A program made the position numbers and the translations under genes. This document shows positions 1-7,099 of a stretch of DNA of 16,114 nucleotides, piece after piece. Source of the stretch: a bacterium UBP9_UBA1432 (GTDB lineage Bacteria > Vulcanimicrobiota > Xenobia > Xenobiales > Xenobiaceae); contig DCTU01000057.1 in the NCBI GenBank assembly GCA_002329445.1, positions 22,769 to 38,882 of the forward strand, written 5' to 3'. The notes under the pieces are model-generated. The model did not search any database. It was given only the letters and a program-made list of their open reading frames with translations, and was not told the DNA's origin. How positions within the stretch are numbered: position 1 is the first letter of the stretch; each line of letters begins with the position of its first letter.

Positions 1-66
1 CCGGCGAGTCAGGCCTATCTGCGGACCAAGCGCGAGAAGATGGGGCACGACCTGCGCCTGGTCTGA
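1..66 (+). CDS. ribA: GTP cyclohydrolase II (RibA or RibBA), C-terminal end only
   Basis: Only the last 21 codons are present, ending in TGA at 64-66. The tail reads AYLRTKREKMGH followed by DLRLV. Seen: this matches the conserved C-terminal signature of GTP cyclohydrolase II, where a YL-x-TK-x-x-K-x-GH segment closes the protein. Known: the enzyme opens the GTP ring in the first committed step of riboflavin synthesis, in the cytoplasm, and is often fused behind dihydroxybutanone-phosphate synthase (RibBA). The window does not show which form this is. It converges on the ATPase gene with only six bases between the stop codons. The call rests on a short motif, so it is probable rather than certain. 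Confidence 0.62.
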   Translation, partial: PASQAYLRTKREKMGHDLRLV

Positions 67-79
67 CCCTCTTCAGGCC
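60..79. terminator. Stem-loop containing both convergent stop codons
   Basis: GGTCTGA (60-66) pairs with TCAGGCC (73-79) through seven base pairs, one of them G-U, around the six-base loop CCCTCT. The TGA stop of the plus-strand gene is in the left arm and the complement of the minus-strand stop is in the right arm. There is no T-tract on either side, so a role as a weak bidirectional terminator is inferred. Confidence 0.35.
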
Positions 80-876
80 TTCCGGTCTTCCGTCGGCACC
101 AGGAAGATCCGGGGGCGTCGGCCCGGACCGCTCTGCACCTCCACCTGCACTCCGAAGAGGTCTTGGAGCAGGGTCGGTTCGAGAACCTCGGCAGGGGGGC
201 CATCCCGCAGAACGTGGCCCTGGCGCAGGGCAATCAGGCGGTCGCAGTAGAGCGAAGCCAGGTTCAGGTCGTGCAGGGCCGCCAGGATCGTCAGGCCGCG
301 GGTTCGGTTCAGCCGGGACAGCAGGTCCATGACCTCCACCTGGAAGCTGATGTCCAGATGGGAGGTCGGCTCGTCCAGGACCAGGATTCCGGCCTCCTGG
401 GCCAGGGCCTGGGCGATTCGCACGCGCTGGGCCTCACCTCCTGAGACCTCGGTGATCCGGCGCTCGGCCAGGTCGGCCACGCCCGTGTCGGCCATGCAGC
501 GGCGCACCACCTCGTCGTGCCCTGAATCCAGCAGGCCCAGGCCGGAGCGGTGGACGTAGCGGCCCATGGCCACCACTTCGCGGCAGGTGAAGGGCAACCA
601 GACCTGCACGTCCTGAGGCACGAAGGCCAGGGTCGAGGCCAGGCGTCCCCGGGGGATCCGGGACATGTCCTCTCCTCCCAGGTGCACGCGCCCCTGGACG
701 GGACGCAGCACCCCGGCCAGCAGCTTGAGCAGCGTGGACTTCCCCGAACCGTTCGGACCCAGAAGGCCGACGAAGCTTCCCGGTTGCAGGTCCAGATCCA
801 AGGGGTCCAGGACCTGGGGAGAGTCGGGAGTGTAGGAGAAAGCCAGGCCCTGGGCCTGCAGGCGGGGAGGCGTCAC
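73..876 (-). CDS. BtuD/FecE-type ABC transporter ATP-binding protein
   Basis: Cytoplasmic ATPase subunit, 267 residues, that drives a BtuCDF-type importer. Seen: Walker A GPNGSGKS at 40-47, Q-loop glutamine at 88, signature VSGGEAQR at 144-151, Walker B ILVLDEP at 164-170 and the H-loop histidine at 202. The length is typical for FecE/BtuD/HemV proteins. The GTG start at 876 overlaps the permease stop in a GTGA four-base overlap, and AGGAAGG sits seven bases upstream, so both coupling and a real ribosome site support this start. It is the last gene of the importer operon. The substrate (cobalamin, ferric siderophore or haem) cannot be told from the ATPase. All key residues are intact. Confidence 0.93.
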   Translation of the reverse strand: MTPPRLQAQGLAFSYTPDSPQVLDPLDLDLQPGSFVGLLGPNGSGKSTLLKLLAGVLRPVQGRVHLGGEDMSRIPRGRLASTLAFVPQDVQVWLPFTCREVVAMGRYVHRSGLGLLDSGHDEVVRRCMADTGVADLAERRITEVSGGEAQRVRIAQALAQEAGILVLDEPTSHLDISFQVEVMDLLSRLNRTRGLTILAALHDLNLASLYCDRLIALRQGHVLRDGPPAEVLEPTLLQDLFGVQVEVQSGPGRRPRIFLVPTEDRKA

Positions 877-1892
877 GACAAGCCCTTCCTGTGATGCAGC
901 AGCCAGAAGAAGAAGGGGGCTCCCACCATGGCCGTGACCACCCCGACGGGGATTTCCTGCGGAGCCCCCACGGTTCGGGCCACCGTGTCGGCCAGGACCA
1001 GGAAGGCCGCGCCCCCCAGGGCCGAGGCCGGCATCAGGACCCGGTGGTCGGGTCCCACCAGCATCCGGGTCAGGTGCGGGACGAGCAGGCCCAAGAAGCC
1101 GATCAGGCCCGAAGCGGAGACGGCCGCCGCCGTGACCAGCGAGCCCGCCAGGATCACCCGGATCTTCAGGCGCTCGACGTCCACGCCCAGGCTCCAGGCC
1201 GCCTCGTCCCCCATGCTGGCCAGGTTCAGGGCCGGAGACAGCAGGTACAGGGCCACCCCACCGATCAGCAGGTAGGGGGCGACCAGGGCCACCCGCGAGG
1301 CGTCGGCCTGTCCCAGCGAGCCCATCAACCAGAAGACGACCCGCGGCAGGTCCTCATGCGCCAAGGTCATCAGGAAGCTGACCATGGCGCCAGCGAACGA
1401 GCCCACCACGACGCCCGCCAGCAGGAAGGTCTCCACCGGCAGGGTGTTGCCGATCCGGGCCAGCCGATAGACGGCCATCATGGCTCCCAGGGCTCCCAGG
1501 AAGGCCAGGGCGGGAACGGGCGACAGCCAGGGCAGAGGGGAGGGGAGGTGCAGGACGATGGCCAGGGACGCGCCCAGGGCCGCGCCGGCGGAGGTGCCGA
1601 CGATGTAGGGGCCCGCCAGGGGATTGCGCAGGATCCCCTGGAAGCCGCTGCCCGCCAGCGCCAGGGAGGCACCGACCAGGATCCCCAGCAGGACGCGGGG
1701 GAGCCTCAGGTCCAGCAGGATGGTGGCCGTGGCCGGGTCCAGGCGGTCCGGGTCGCTCCAAGCCAGCCAGAGATCGCCCGGGGTGATGGGGACCGAGCCC
1801 ACCAGCATCCCGACCAGGGCGGCCACCGTCAGCAGGGCCACGCCCCCGGTGCAGGCCAGGGTCAGGCGAACGGCCAGGGAGGCTCGTCTCAT
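873..1892 (-). CDS. BtuC/FecCD-family ABC transporter permease
   Basis: Inner-membrane permease of 339 residues, the normal size for FecCD proteins, with about ten hydrophobic helices. Seen: the family motif LRLPR at 62-66, the GSGFQGILRNPLAGP segment near 81-95, and the cytoplasmic coupling segment GLIGFLGLLVPHLTR at 262-276, followed by an E-I-PVGV motif near 313-318. The frame stays open upstream of 1892 into the binding-protein gene. I chose the ATG at 1892 because it overlaps the upstream TGA as ATGA (1889-1892), has GGAG about ten bases upstream, and gives the usual short cytoplasmic start MRRASL. Known: two copies form the channel and dock with the ATPase and the periplasmic or lipid-anchored binding protein. 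Confidence 0.93.
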   Translation of the reverse strand: MRRASLAVRLTLACTGGVALLTVAALVGMLVGSVPITPGDLWLAWSDPDRLDPATATILLDLRLPRVLLGILVGASLALAGSGFQGILRNPLAGPYIVGTSAGAALGASLAIVLHLPSPLPWLSPVPALAFLGALGAMMAVYRLARIGNTLPVETFLLAGVVVGSFAGAMVSFLMTLAHEDLPRVVFWLMGSLGQADASRVALVAPYLLIGGVALYLLSPALNLASMGDEAAWSLGVDVERLKIRVILAGSLVTAAAVSASGLIGFLGLLVPHLTRMLVGPDHRVLMPASALGGAAFLVLADTVARTVGAPQEIPVGVVTAMVGAPFFFWLLHHRKGLS

Positions 1893-2743
1893 CGGCCAGC
1901 TTCTCCAAAAACCTGGACCAGGTTCTGCAACCCCTCCAGGCTGCGCAGGGTCGGTCGGACCACCAGATCCGGATGCAGTTTGCAGACCCGACCTTCCCGC
2001 ACGGCCGTCAGCCGCTGCCACCCCGCCCGATGTGGAAGCTCCGCCGGCTCGAGGGTGGTCAGCAGGAGGATTTCAGGATCCCGGCGGACCAGGTCTTCCA
2101 ATGAGATTGTGGGGTAGGTCTCGGAGAGGTCCCCGTAGACGTTGTTCCCGCCCGAGCGCTCGATCATCTCGTGGACCAGGCTGGTGCTCCCGGCCGTCAT
2201 CAGGGGCTCTGCCCAGATCTCCACGAAGACCCGCGGAGCGTGGGGCAGGCTGCGGGCGGCCCGCTCCACCTCCTGCAGCCCGGCCTGGAAGGCTGCCAGG
2301 GCTTCAGCAGCCTGGCTCTCGGCACCCAGGGCCCGGCCCAGGAGGGGAAGGTTGTCCTGGAGGTCTTCCAGGGTCCTGGTCTTCAACGCCAGGACCGGCA
2401 GACCCAGCCCCTCCAGCCGGGCACGGATCTCCTGGCCCTGCAGGTTGGCGTCCAGCAGGACCAGGTCCGGGTGGAGGGCCAGGATCCGCTCGTAGTCCGG
2501 TTGCATCCCGCCGACCCGGGGCAGGCTCTCGACCTGGGGGGGATGGTGGTCGTTGTCGGTCACCGCCACCACCCGGTCTCCGAGTCCCAGAGCGAAGACG
2601 GTCTCGGTCAGGTTCGGTGCCAGGCAGAGCAGGCGCCGCGCCTGGTCTGGTCGGGCCGGCGCCGCAACTTGTGGGCGTCCGGTGCAGCCGCCCACCAGGA
2701 GCAGGAGCGCCAGGGCGGCCAGTATGGGAGTCCCCCGTTTCAC
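1889..2743 (-). CDS. BtuF-type substrate-binding lipoprotein of the ABC importer
   Basis: 284 residues. Seen: a lipoprotein signal peptide (charged MKR start, hydrophobic stretch, lipobox LVGGC with the acylated cysteine at 20), then a helical-backbone metal/vitamin-binding fold typical of cluster A-II binding proteins. It begins with LCLAPNLTETVFALGLG and includes the GGMQPDYERILALHPDLVL element. It should capture substrate outside the inner membrane and deliver it to the BtuC-like permease encoded next. The GTG start overlaps the preceding gene in a GTGA four-base overlap. Likely ligands are cobalamin, ferric siderophore or haem. I see no cobalamin riboswitch in the short leader of the operon, so the ligand stays open. 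Confidence 0.9.
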   Translation of the reverse strand: MKRGTPILAALALLLLVGGCTGRPQVAAPARPDQARRLLCLAPNLTETVFALGLGDRVVAVTDNDHHPPQVESLPRVGGMQPDYERILALHPDLVLLDANLQGQEIRARLEGLGLPVLALKTRTLEDLQDNLPLLGRALGAESQAAEALAAFQAGLQEVERAARSLPHAPRVFVEIWAEPLMTAGSTSLVHEMIERSGGNNVYGDLSETYPTISLEDLVRRDPEILLLTTLEPAELPHRAGWQRLTAVREGRVCKLHPDLVVRPTLRSLEGLQNLVQVFGEAGR

Positions 2744-3135
2744 TCCTGGAGGGGCTCCGGAGTCTGGGTCGCCTTCGGATTTGCGGGAGGAAACGCCAGG
2801 GCCACCACGTCGTCGCCGGCCTCCGGCATCTGGCGGATCTCCAGGTCGACCTCTTCAGGGGCATAGGCCGAGACGACCCGGATCTCGTTCCCGTCAGGGG
2901 TCTGGAGGCACTCATAGCGGGTGCCGTCCTGGGGGTCACACAGGATGAAGCTGGCGCGGGGCTCCAGCCAGCGAACCAGTTGCCGGGCTTCCACGAAGCG
3001 CCCGTGGTCCACATGGTTGCGGTACTCCCGCACGAGCCCCTCCAGGCGCGGCCCCAGGTCGGCGGGGACCTCGCCGGTTGCCCGCTCGCGGCGATACTCC
3101 AGGTACTCGTCGCACCAGTCGAACTCGATCTTCAA
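2740..3135 (-). CDS. Uncharacterised 131-residue protein, first gene of the importer operon
   Basis: I do not recognise this family. The frame continues upstream to 3564, but that part overlaps the divergent methyltransferase and looks non-coding. A TTG at 3135 has GGAGG exactly six bases upstream and gives a start MKIEFDWCDEYLEYRRERA. An ATG at 3174 is an alternative with a more crowded AAGGA. The protein has no signal peptide and no membrane helix. It has an acidic, aromatic helical N-terminus, a central helical segment (about 28-58), a beta-rich part with two cysteines near 66 and 76, and a proline-rich tail. Its stop overlaps the binding-protein start, so it should be made together with the importer. 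A cytoplasmic accessory or regulatory role is only inference from position. Confidence 0.7.
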   Translation of the reverse strand: MKIEFDWCDEYLEYRRERATGEVPADLGPRLEGLVREYRNHVDHGRFVEARQLVRWLEPRASFILCDPQDGTRYECLQTPDGNEIRVVSAYAPEEVDLEIRQMPEAGDDVVALAFPPANPKATQTPEPLQE

Positions 3136-3141
3136 GAATGG

Positions 3142-3146
3142 CCTCC
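3142..3146 (-). promoter_or_regulatory. Ribosome binding site supporting the TTG start at 3135
   Basis: On the minus strand GGAGG lies six bases before TTG (3135-3133). This is the best-spaced site in the leader and the reason for preferring the TTG start over the ATG at 3174. Confidence 0.6.
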
Positions 3147-3252
3147 ATGGGGAGCGGAGCACCCCTGACGCCATTTCCTTCGTTCCCGGGGCTGCATTCC
3201 CTGGAAAGGTTGGCAGGAGGCCGCCGGGAGGCCGCGAAAGCCGGGCATTCCC

Positions 3253-4110
3253 GTGCCCAGGACCTCCACCCGGGTCAGCAGGAGGACCTCCGCCCCCGGG
3301 CCCGTGTTGAAATGGGCCGGCGGCAAGAGCCAGTTGCTGGCCCAGTATGACCACTGGTTCCCCCGCCGCTTTGCCGCCTACTTCGAGCCTTTTGTGGGTG
3401 GCGCAGCCGTGTTCTTCCACCTGTTGCCCTCCACCGCCGGGCATCGGGTCCGCCTTGCCGACCTCAATGAGGATCTGATCGAGGTCTATCGGACGCTGCA
3501 GGTCGACCTGGAGGGTCTGATCCAGCGTCTGGCAGAGCATGCCGGGCAGCACTCGGAAGAACACTTCTACCGGGTCCGCTCATGGACCCCGGAGGAGCTG
3601 GCGCCGGTGGAGCGGGCCGCGCGGACCATCTACCTGAACAAGACCTGCTACAACGGTCTGTATCGGGTCAACTCCTCGGGGCAGTTCAACGTCCCCTTCG
3701 GCCGCTACAAGAACCCGAGCATCCTGGTCGAGCCTCGGCTGCGAGCGGCGGCGCGCGCCCTGGAAGGCGTGGAGCTGGCCGTCGAGGGCTTCGAGTCGGT
3801 CCTGGAGCACGCCCGCGAGGGCGACCTGGTCTACTTTGACCCTCCCTATCAGCCGCTGAGTGCGACGTCCCGCTTCACCTCCTACACGCGCTGGAGTTTC
3901 GGCGAGGCCGAGCAGGTCCGCCTGGCCGCAGTCTTTCGCGAGTTGGCCTCACGCCGCGTCCAGGTCCTTCTGTCCAACTCGGACAGCCCCCTGATCCACC
4001 AGCTCTATCAGGGCTACCCGATCCACCTCGTCCGGGCCAACCGCTTCATCAACTCCAAAGGCGATTCCCGGCATGCCATCCACGAGGTGCTGGTCTGCAG
4101 CTTCCGGTGA
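3253..4110 (+). CDS. D12-class DNA adenine N6-methyltransferase of a type II R-M system
   Basis: 285 residues. Seen: the SAM-binding motif LKWAGGKSQLL (KWAGGK at 20-25), EPFVGGAAVFFHL near 45-56, the D12-family segment NKTCYNGLYRVNSSGQFN at 129-146, and the catalytic DPPY at 196-199. Order and length fit the alpha-type Dam/DpnM/MboI group, which transfers a methyl group from S-adenosylmethionine to adenine N6. The stop is embedded in the GTG start of the nuclease gene, so this is the protective half of a restriction-modification pair rather than an orphan Dam. The start is GTG at 3253 with a weak ribosome site. A GTG at 3304, just before LKWAGG, is possible but has no well-placed site. The recognition sequence cannot be read from the protein. 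Confidence 0.93.
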   Translation: MPRTSTRVSRRTSAPGPVLKWAGGKSQLLAQYDHWFPRRFAAYFEPFVGGAAVFFHLLPSTAGHRVRLADLNEDLIEVYRTLQVDLEGLIQRLAEHAGQHSEEHFYRVRSWTPEELAPVERAARTIYLNKTCYNGLYRVNSSGQFNVPFGRYKNPSILVEPRLRAAARALEGVELAVEGFESVLEHAREGDLVYFDPPYQPLSATSRFTSYTRWSFGEAEQVRLAAVFRELASRRVQVLLSNSDSPLIHQLYQGYPIHLVRANRFINSKGDSRHAIHEVLVCSFR

Positions 4111-5381
4111 ACCTGGCCGAGGCCTGGGAGCTTCTGCTGAGGGACCTGCCCGAGGGCGTGCCGATCCGCGTGCTGGCGGCCGAGATCAAGGCCCGCACGG
4201 GTCTGGAACCGCGATTGATGGCCAAGTTCGACCATCGCCAGCAGCTTCCGGAGGCCCTGCGCCGGCGCAACCTCTTCCTGCTGCCGGTTCGCAACGGGGA
4301 GTATGTCCTTCTTCCCGGCGAAGGCTACCACACCCTGGAGCCCTGCCCGGCCCCTGACGACTTCCCGTCCCGGGCCGAGTTCACCCTGCGCACCTTGGAG
4401 CAGGGGCTCTCCGAGTCGCAGTACCTGGATCTGGCCTACCACTCGGGCGTGTTGTCCCACTTCTCCGGGGTGGCCACGTTGTTCCCCACCATCCGAGGTC
4501 GCAAGAGGGCGCCGCGTTTCCGCCTCCGGGTGGGCGGGGCCGACCTGGAGGTCGAGGGCGTGCAGGTCGAGGTGGACGCGGGCTACGAGGGGCCTGGGGA
4601 GGTCCTGATCCTGGAGGCCAAGATCGGGGATCCGCCGGACTTCCACCTGCGTCAGCTCTACTATCCCTTCCGCTTCTGGAGCCAGTTGACGCCCAAGCGG
4701 GTCCGCCCGATCTTCTTCACCTTCTCGCCTCAGGACGGAGTGATCCGGCTGCGGGAGTATGAGTTCGATCCTCCCGATGTCTACCGTGTCCCGCGGCTGG
4801 TCCGTGCCGCCGCCTATCGACTCCGCCCTCGCCGGGGCCGTCTGCCCGTCTGGCGGTGCACTCCCAGCCAGGTCCTGAGCGTCCCCCAGGCCGACGATCT
4901 GGAGAAGGTGGCCCGGCTCCCCTTCCTGGTCTCGCAGGGGTTGGACCGGCCCGGCCGCGTGGCCGAAGAGCTGGGGTTCTCTGCCCGACAAGGGGGCTAC
5001 TATACCGAGGCCTGCCAGATGCTGGGCCTGCTTGGGGTGGACCGGGGGCTCCTGCACCTGACCGAGGCCGGGCGCGACTACGTCGAGATGGAGGTCGAGC
5101 CTCGCCACGAGTTTCTGGCGCGCCTGGTCCTGGAGCTGCCGATCATGCGGCGGGCCCTGGTGGAGCTTCTCCTGTCTCCCTCGCGGCGTCTCGAACATCC
5201 GGCGCTGGTGGACCTGGTGGCCCGCGAGTCGGGCCTGTCGGGCAGCACCGCTTCGCGTCGGGCGCAAACCCTGCGCAGGTGGTTTGCCTGGCTGGGGCAG
5301 GCCCTGGGCCCGGTCCGGCTCGGCAGGGGCTCCATCGAGCTGGTGGCTCCCGCTCGGTTCGAGGAGCTCCGACTCTTCTGA
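4107..5381 (+). CDS. PD-(D/E)XK type II restriction endonuclease with C-terminal helical/winged-helix region
   Basis: 424 residues, starting with GTG inside the methyltransferase stop (GTGA, 4107-4110). It lacks its own ribosome site, so reinitiation is likely. Seen: a nuclease core with D157 in VEVDAGYEG and the E170-A-K172 pair in VLILEAKIG, a classic PD-(D/E)XK arrangement, followed by RQLYYPFRFW at 182-191. Residues 1-150 form an N-terminal domain with a helix-rich start that could bind DNA. Residues from about 270 onward contain two winged-helix-like segments. From memory, this layout fits nucleases that travel beside D12 methyltransferases and are often annotated only as DUF proteins. 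It should cut unmethylated DNA at the partner's site. The target and the exact family remain unassigned. Confidence 0.82.
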   Translation: MNLAEAWELLLRDLPEGVPIRVLAAEIKARTGLEPRLMAKFDHRQQLPEALRRRNLFLLPVRNGEYVLLPGEGYHTLEPCPAPDDFPSRAEFTLRTLEQGLSESQYLDLAYHSGVLSHFSGVATLFPTIRGRKRAPRFRLRVGGADLEVEGVQVEVDAGYEGPGEVLILEAKIGDPPDFHLRQLYYPFRFWSQLTPKRVRPIFFTFSPQDGVIRLREYEFDPPDVYRVPRLVRAAAYRLRPRRGRLPVWRCTPSQVLSVPQADDLEKVARLPFLVSQGLDRPGRVAEELGFSARQGGYYTEACQMLGLLGVDRGLLHLTEAGRDYVEMEVEPRHEFLARLVLELPIMRRALVELLLSPSRRLEHPALVDLVARESGLSGSTASRRAQTLRRWFAWLGQALGPVRLGRGSIELVAPARFEELRLF

Positions 5382-5434
5382 GAGGCCGATACGAAGCACG
5401 GCAGTCCTGAGCGCCTGCGGGGTCGGCAGGTGAA

Positions 5435-5476
5435 GCGAAGCGAGCCTGACCGCTTGCACGGTCAGGCTCGCTTCGC
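5435..5476. terminator. Perfect 18-bp stem-loop between convergent nuclease and protease genes
   Basis: Left arm GCGAAGCGAGCCTGACCG (5435-5452), loop CTTGCA, right arm its exact reverse complement (5459-5476). A smaller hairpin, CCTGC/GCAGG (5414-5418 with 5426-5430), precedes it. It lies between the plus-strand nuclease stop (5381) and the minus-strand protease stop (5501). Neither side has a T-tract, so it may act as a bidirectional terminator or mRNA 3'-end stabiliser, or it may be a copy of a dispersed repeat. Confidence 0.7.
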
Positions 5477-5500
5477 GGGATGTTGGGGAAGGTCCGGGAA

Positions 5501-6934
5501 TCAGGAGCGCTGACGCACCTGGTCCAAGGCCTCCTGGGCGTCCACGAAACCCTTGCCCTGTTCATTGGCGCTGAATCCGGGCATGGGGTCGGCGGTGTTG
5601 CGCAGGATCTCCTTGAGCGTCCGCGGGTCCAGGTCGTTGGCCTGCTCCAGGCCGGCGACGATCCCCGCCACCAGCGGCGCGGCAAACGAGGTCCCGGGGG
5701 CAGCCACCAGGCCCTCCTCGGGGATGTAGACCGGGGGCAGGCCCGACTTGATGATCTTTGCGATTTCTTCGGGGCTGCGGCGGAGGATGTCTCGCGGCAG
5801 ACCCAGCCCCTGGATCAATTGGGGCTTGGCCGTCAGCAGGGCCTTGAGCTGCTGGCCGCTCATGTCGCGAAGAGCCTGGACTGTCTTGCCCGTCTGCTCC
5901 ATTTCCGAGCCGGGCACGCTCCAGGAGACGATGAACTCGCCAGGGGCCATGACGTCTGGCTTGGTCAGTCCGTCGTCGGTGGGCCCGCGAGAGGAGAAGT
6001 CGCTGACCTGCTGGCGGTCCAGGGTGGCACCCACGGTCAGGGCCGAGGCGGAGTCCGCTGGAGAACCCAGGGTCCTGGCGTCAGGACCGCTGTTGCCCCC
6101 CGCCGCCACGACCGTCATCCCCATCCTGGTGGCCAGCTCGACGGCCCGGTTGATGGGATCCTGTCGATCCGGGAGGCCGTCGGGGCCGGCACCCAGGGAC
6201 ATGTTGATGACCTCGATGCCGTATTTCTCCTTGTTCTGGATGGTCCACTGCAGGCCCCGGATGATGTCGGAGGGCCGCCCCTGCCCCTTCTCGTCCATGA
6301 CCCGAACGGCCACGATCTTGGCGTCGGGGGCCGTGGCCAGCACGTCTCCCGCCACGTGGGTTCCGTGCCCCACGGGGTCGATGGGCTTGGGGGAACCGTC
6401 GACCACGTCCTGCCAGGCCAGCAGGTCATACTGCGGGTGGTCGAAGCCCGAGTCCAGGACGGCCACCACCTGACCCTTCCCGGTGATCCCCTGCTGGTGC
6501 AGGCTGTCGGCCTTGGTCAGGGCCACTGGATCCACCACGGGCATGGCGTTGTCTCCCGAGTCCAGATTCACCTGGATCTTGGGCAGGCCTGGCCACAGGT
6601 CGCGCGGGCGGTTGTCGAAGACCAGATAGCCTTCCTTCTCGAGCTTCTCGGCGGTCTTCTGGTCCACCTTGGCGGTGACGCCGACCGTCTCCAACTGCTC
6701 CTGGACCTCCACGCCCTTCTCGGCAAGCTGCTTGTGCAACTGACGGGGATCCACGCTCTGGGTCAGGTCTCCCTCGCCCGGGGCGCGCATGATGATGACG
6801 TCTTGCGGGCCATCCTGGCTGGCGGGAACCGCCTTGAAGGGGCTCTCGGTCTCGCCGCGCATCGCCGCGTTGATCCGGCTGAGCTGGGTGGGCGTGAAGT
6901 ACTGGCTGTTGGAGCCGCCGATCGGTGTGCTCAT
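5501..6934 (-). CDS. Subtilisin-family (S8) serine protease, no signal peptide
   Basis: 477 residues from the chosen ATG at 6934. An ATG six codons upstream is open, but only the second one has GGGAGG at seven-base spacing. Seen: catalytic Asp161 in AVLDSGFDHP, His190 in GHGTHVAG, oxyanion Asn281 in AAGGNSGP and Ser416 in APGTSFAAP, so the triad is complete. Residues about 45-110 resemble an I9-type prodomain (VTAKVDQKTAEKLEKEGY). There is no Sec or Tat signal. The protein is therefore either intracellular, like intracellular subtilisins, or exported by an unseen route. An extra segment of about 65 residues (344-408) separates the SDFSSRGPT region from the catalytic serine. It stands alone, convergent with the R-M system. 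Confidence 0.93.
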   Translation of the reverse strand: MSTPIGGSNSQYFTPTQLSRINAAMRGETESPFKAVPASQDGPQDVIIMRAPGEGDLTQSVDPRQLHKQLAEKGVEVQEQLETVGVTAKVDQKTAEKLEKEGYLVFDNRPRDLWPGLPKIQVNLDSGDNAMPVVDPVALTKADSLHQQGITGKGQVVAVLDSGFDHPQYDLLAWQDVVDGSPKPIDPVGHGTHVAGDVLATAPDAKIVAVRVMDEKGQGRPSDIIRGLQWTIQNKEKYGIEVINMSLGAGPDGLPDRQDPINRAVELATRMGMTVVAAGGNSGPDARTLGSPADSASALTVGATLDRQQVSDFSSRGPTDDGLTKPDVMAPGEFIVSWSVPGSEMEQTGKTVQALRDMSGQQLKALLTAKPQLIQGLGLPRDILRRSPEEIAKIIKSGLPPVYIPEEGLVAAPGTSFAAPLVAGIVAGLEQANDLDPRTLKEILRNTADPMPGFSANEQGKGFVDAQEALDQVRQRS

Positions 6935-6940
6935 GAGGTT

Positions 6941-6947
6941 GCCTCCC
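6941..6947 (-). promoter_or_regulatory. Ribosome binding site deciding the protease start
   Basis: Minus-strand GGGAGGC lies just upstream of the ATG at 6934 with ideal spacing. The upstream ATG at 6952 has no such site. Confidence 0.65.
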
Positions 6948-7083
6948 GACATGGGTCCGGAGCTTGTCCGCTCCAGCCTCCATGATGATTCCCCGAACCC
7001 CGGGGCTGTGTTGCAGAAATGTGAATGTTGTGTGGAACCGGTTCGAGTGGCGCCTGCCGGCGTGGGCCTCGAGGGCTGGGGAA

Positions 7084-7096
7084 AGGGCCGGGCCCT
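7084..7096 (-). terminator. Possible short terminator after the antiporter gene
   Basis: Minus-strand AGGGC-CCG-GCCCT followed by TT lies three bases beyond the antiporter stop at 7100. The stem is only five base pairs with a minimal T run, so the support is weak. Confidence 0.25.
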
Positions 7097-7099
7097 CCT

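Noticed and set aside
873..2021. Longer permease reading frame starting at 2021
   Set aside because: The extra 43 residues overlap the binding-protein gene and are Gly/Pro-rich without membrane character. The ATG at 1892 with its ATGA overlap fits the family start.
3136..3252. Possible cobalamin riboswitch upstream of the importer operon
   Set aside because: The gap is too short, and I could not find the B12-box-like GCCACTG core or the conserved paired elements on the minus strand.
7035..7044. GAACCGGTTC palindrome upstream of the protease gene as an operator
   Set aside because: A single ten-base palindrome in GC-rich DNA is weak evidence. No matching promoter boxes could be placed around it.
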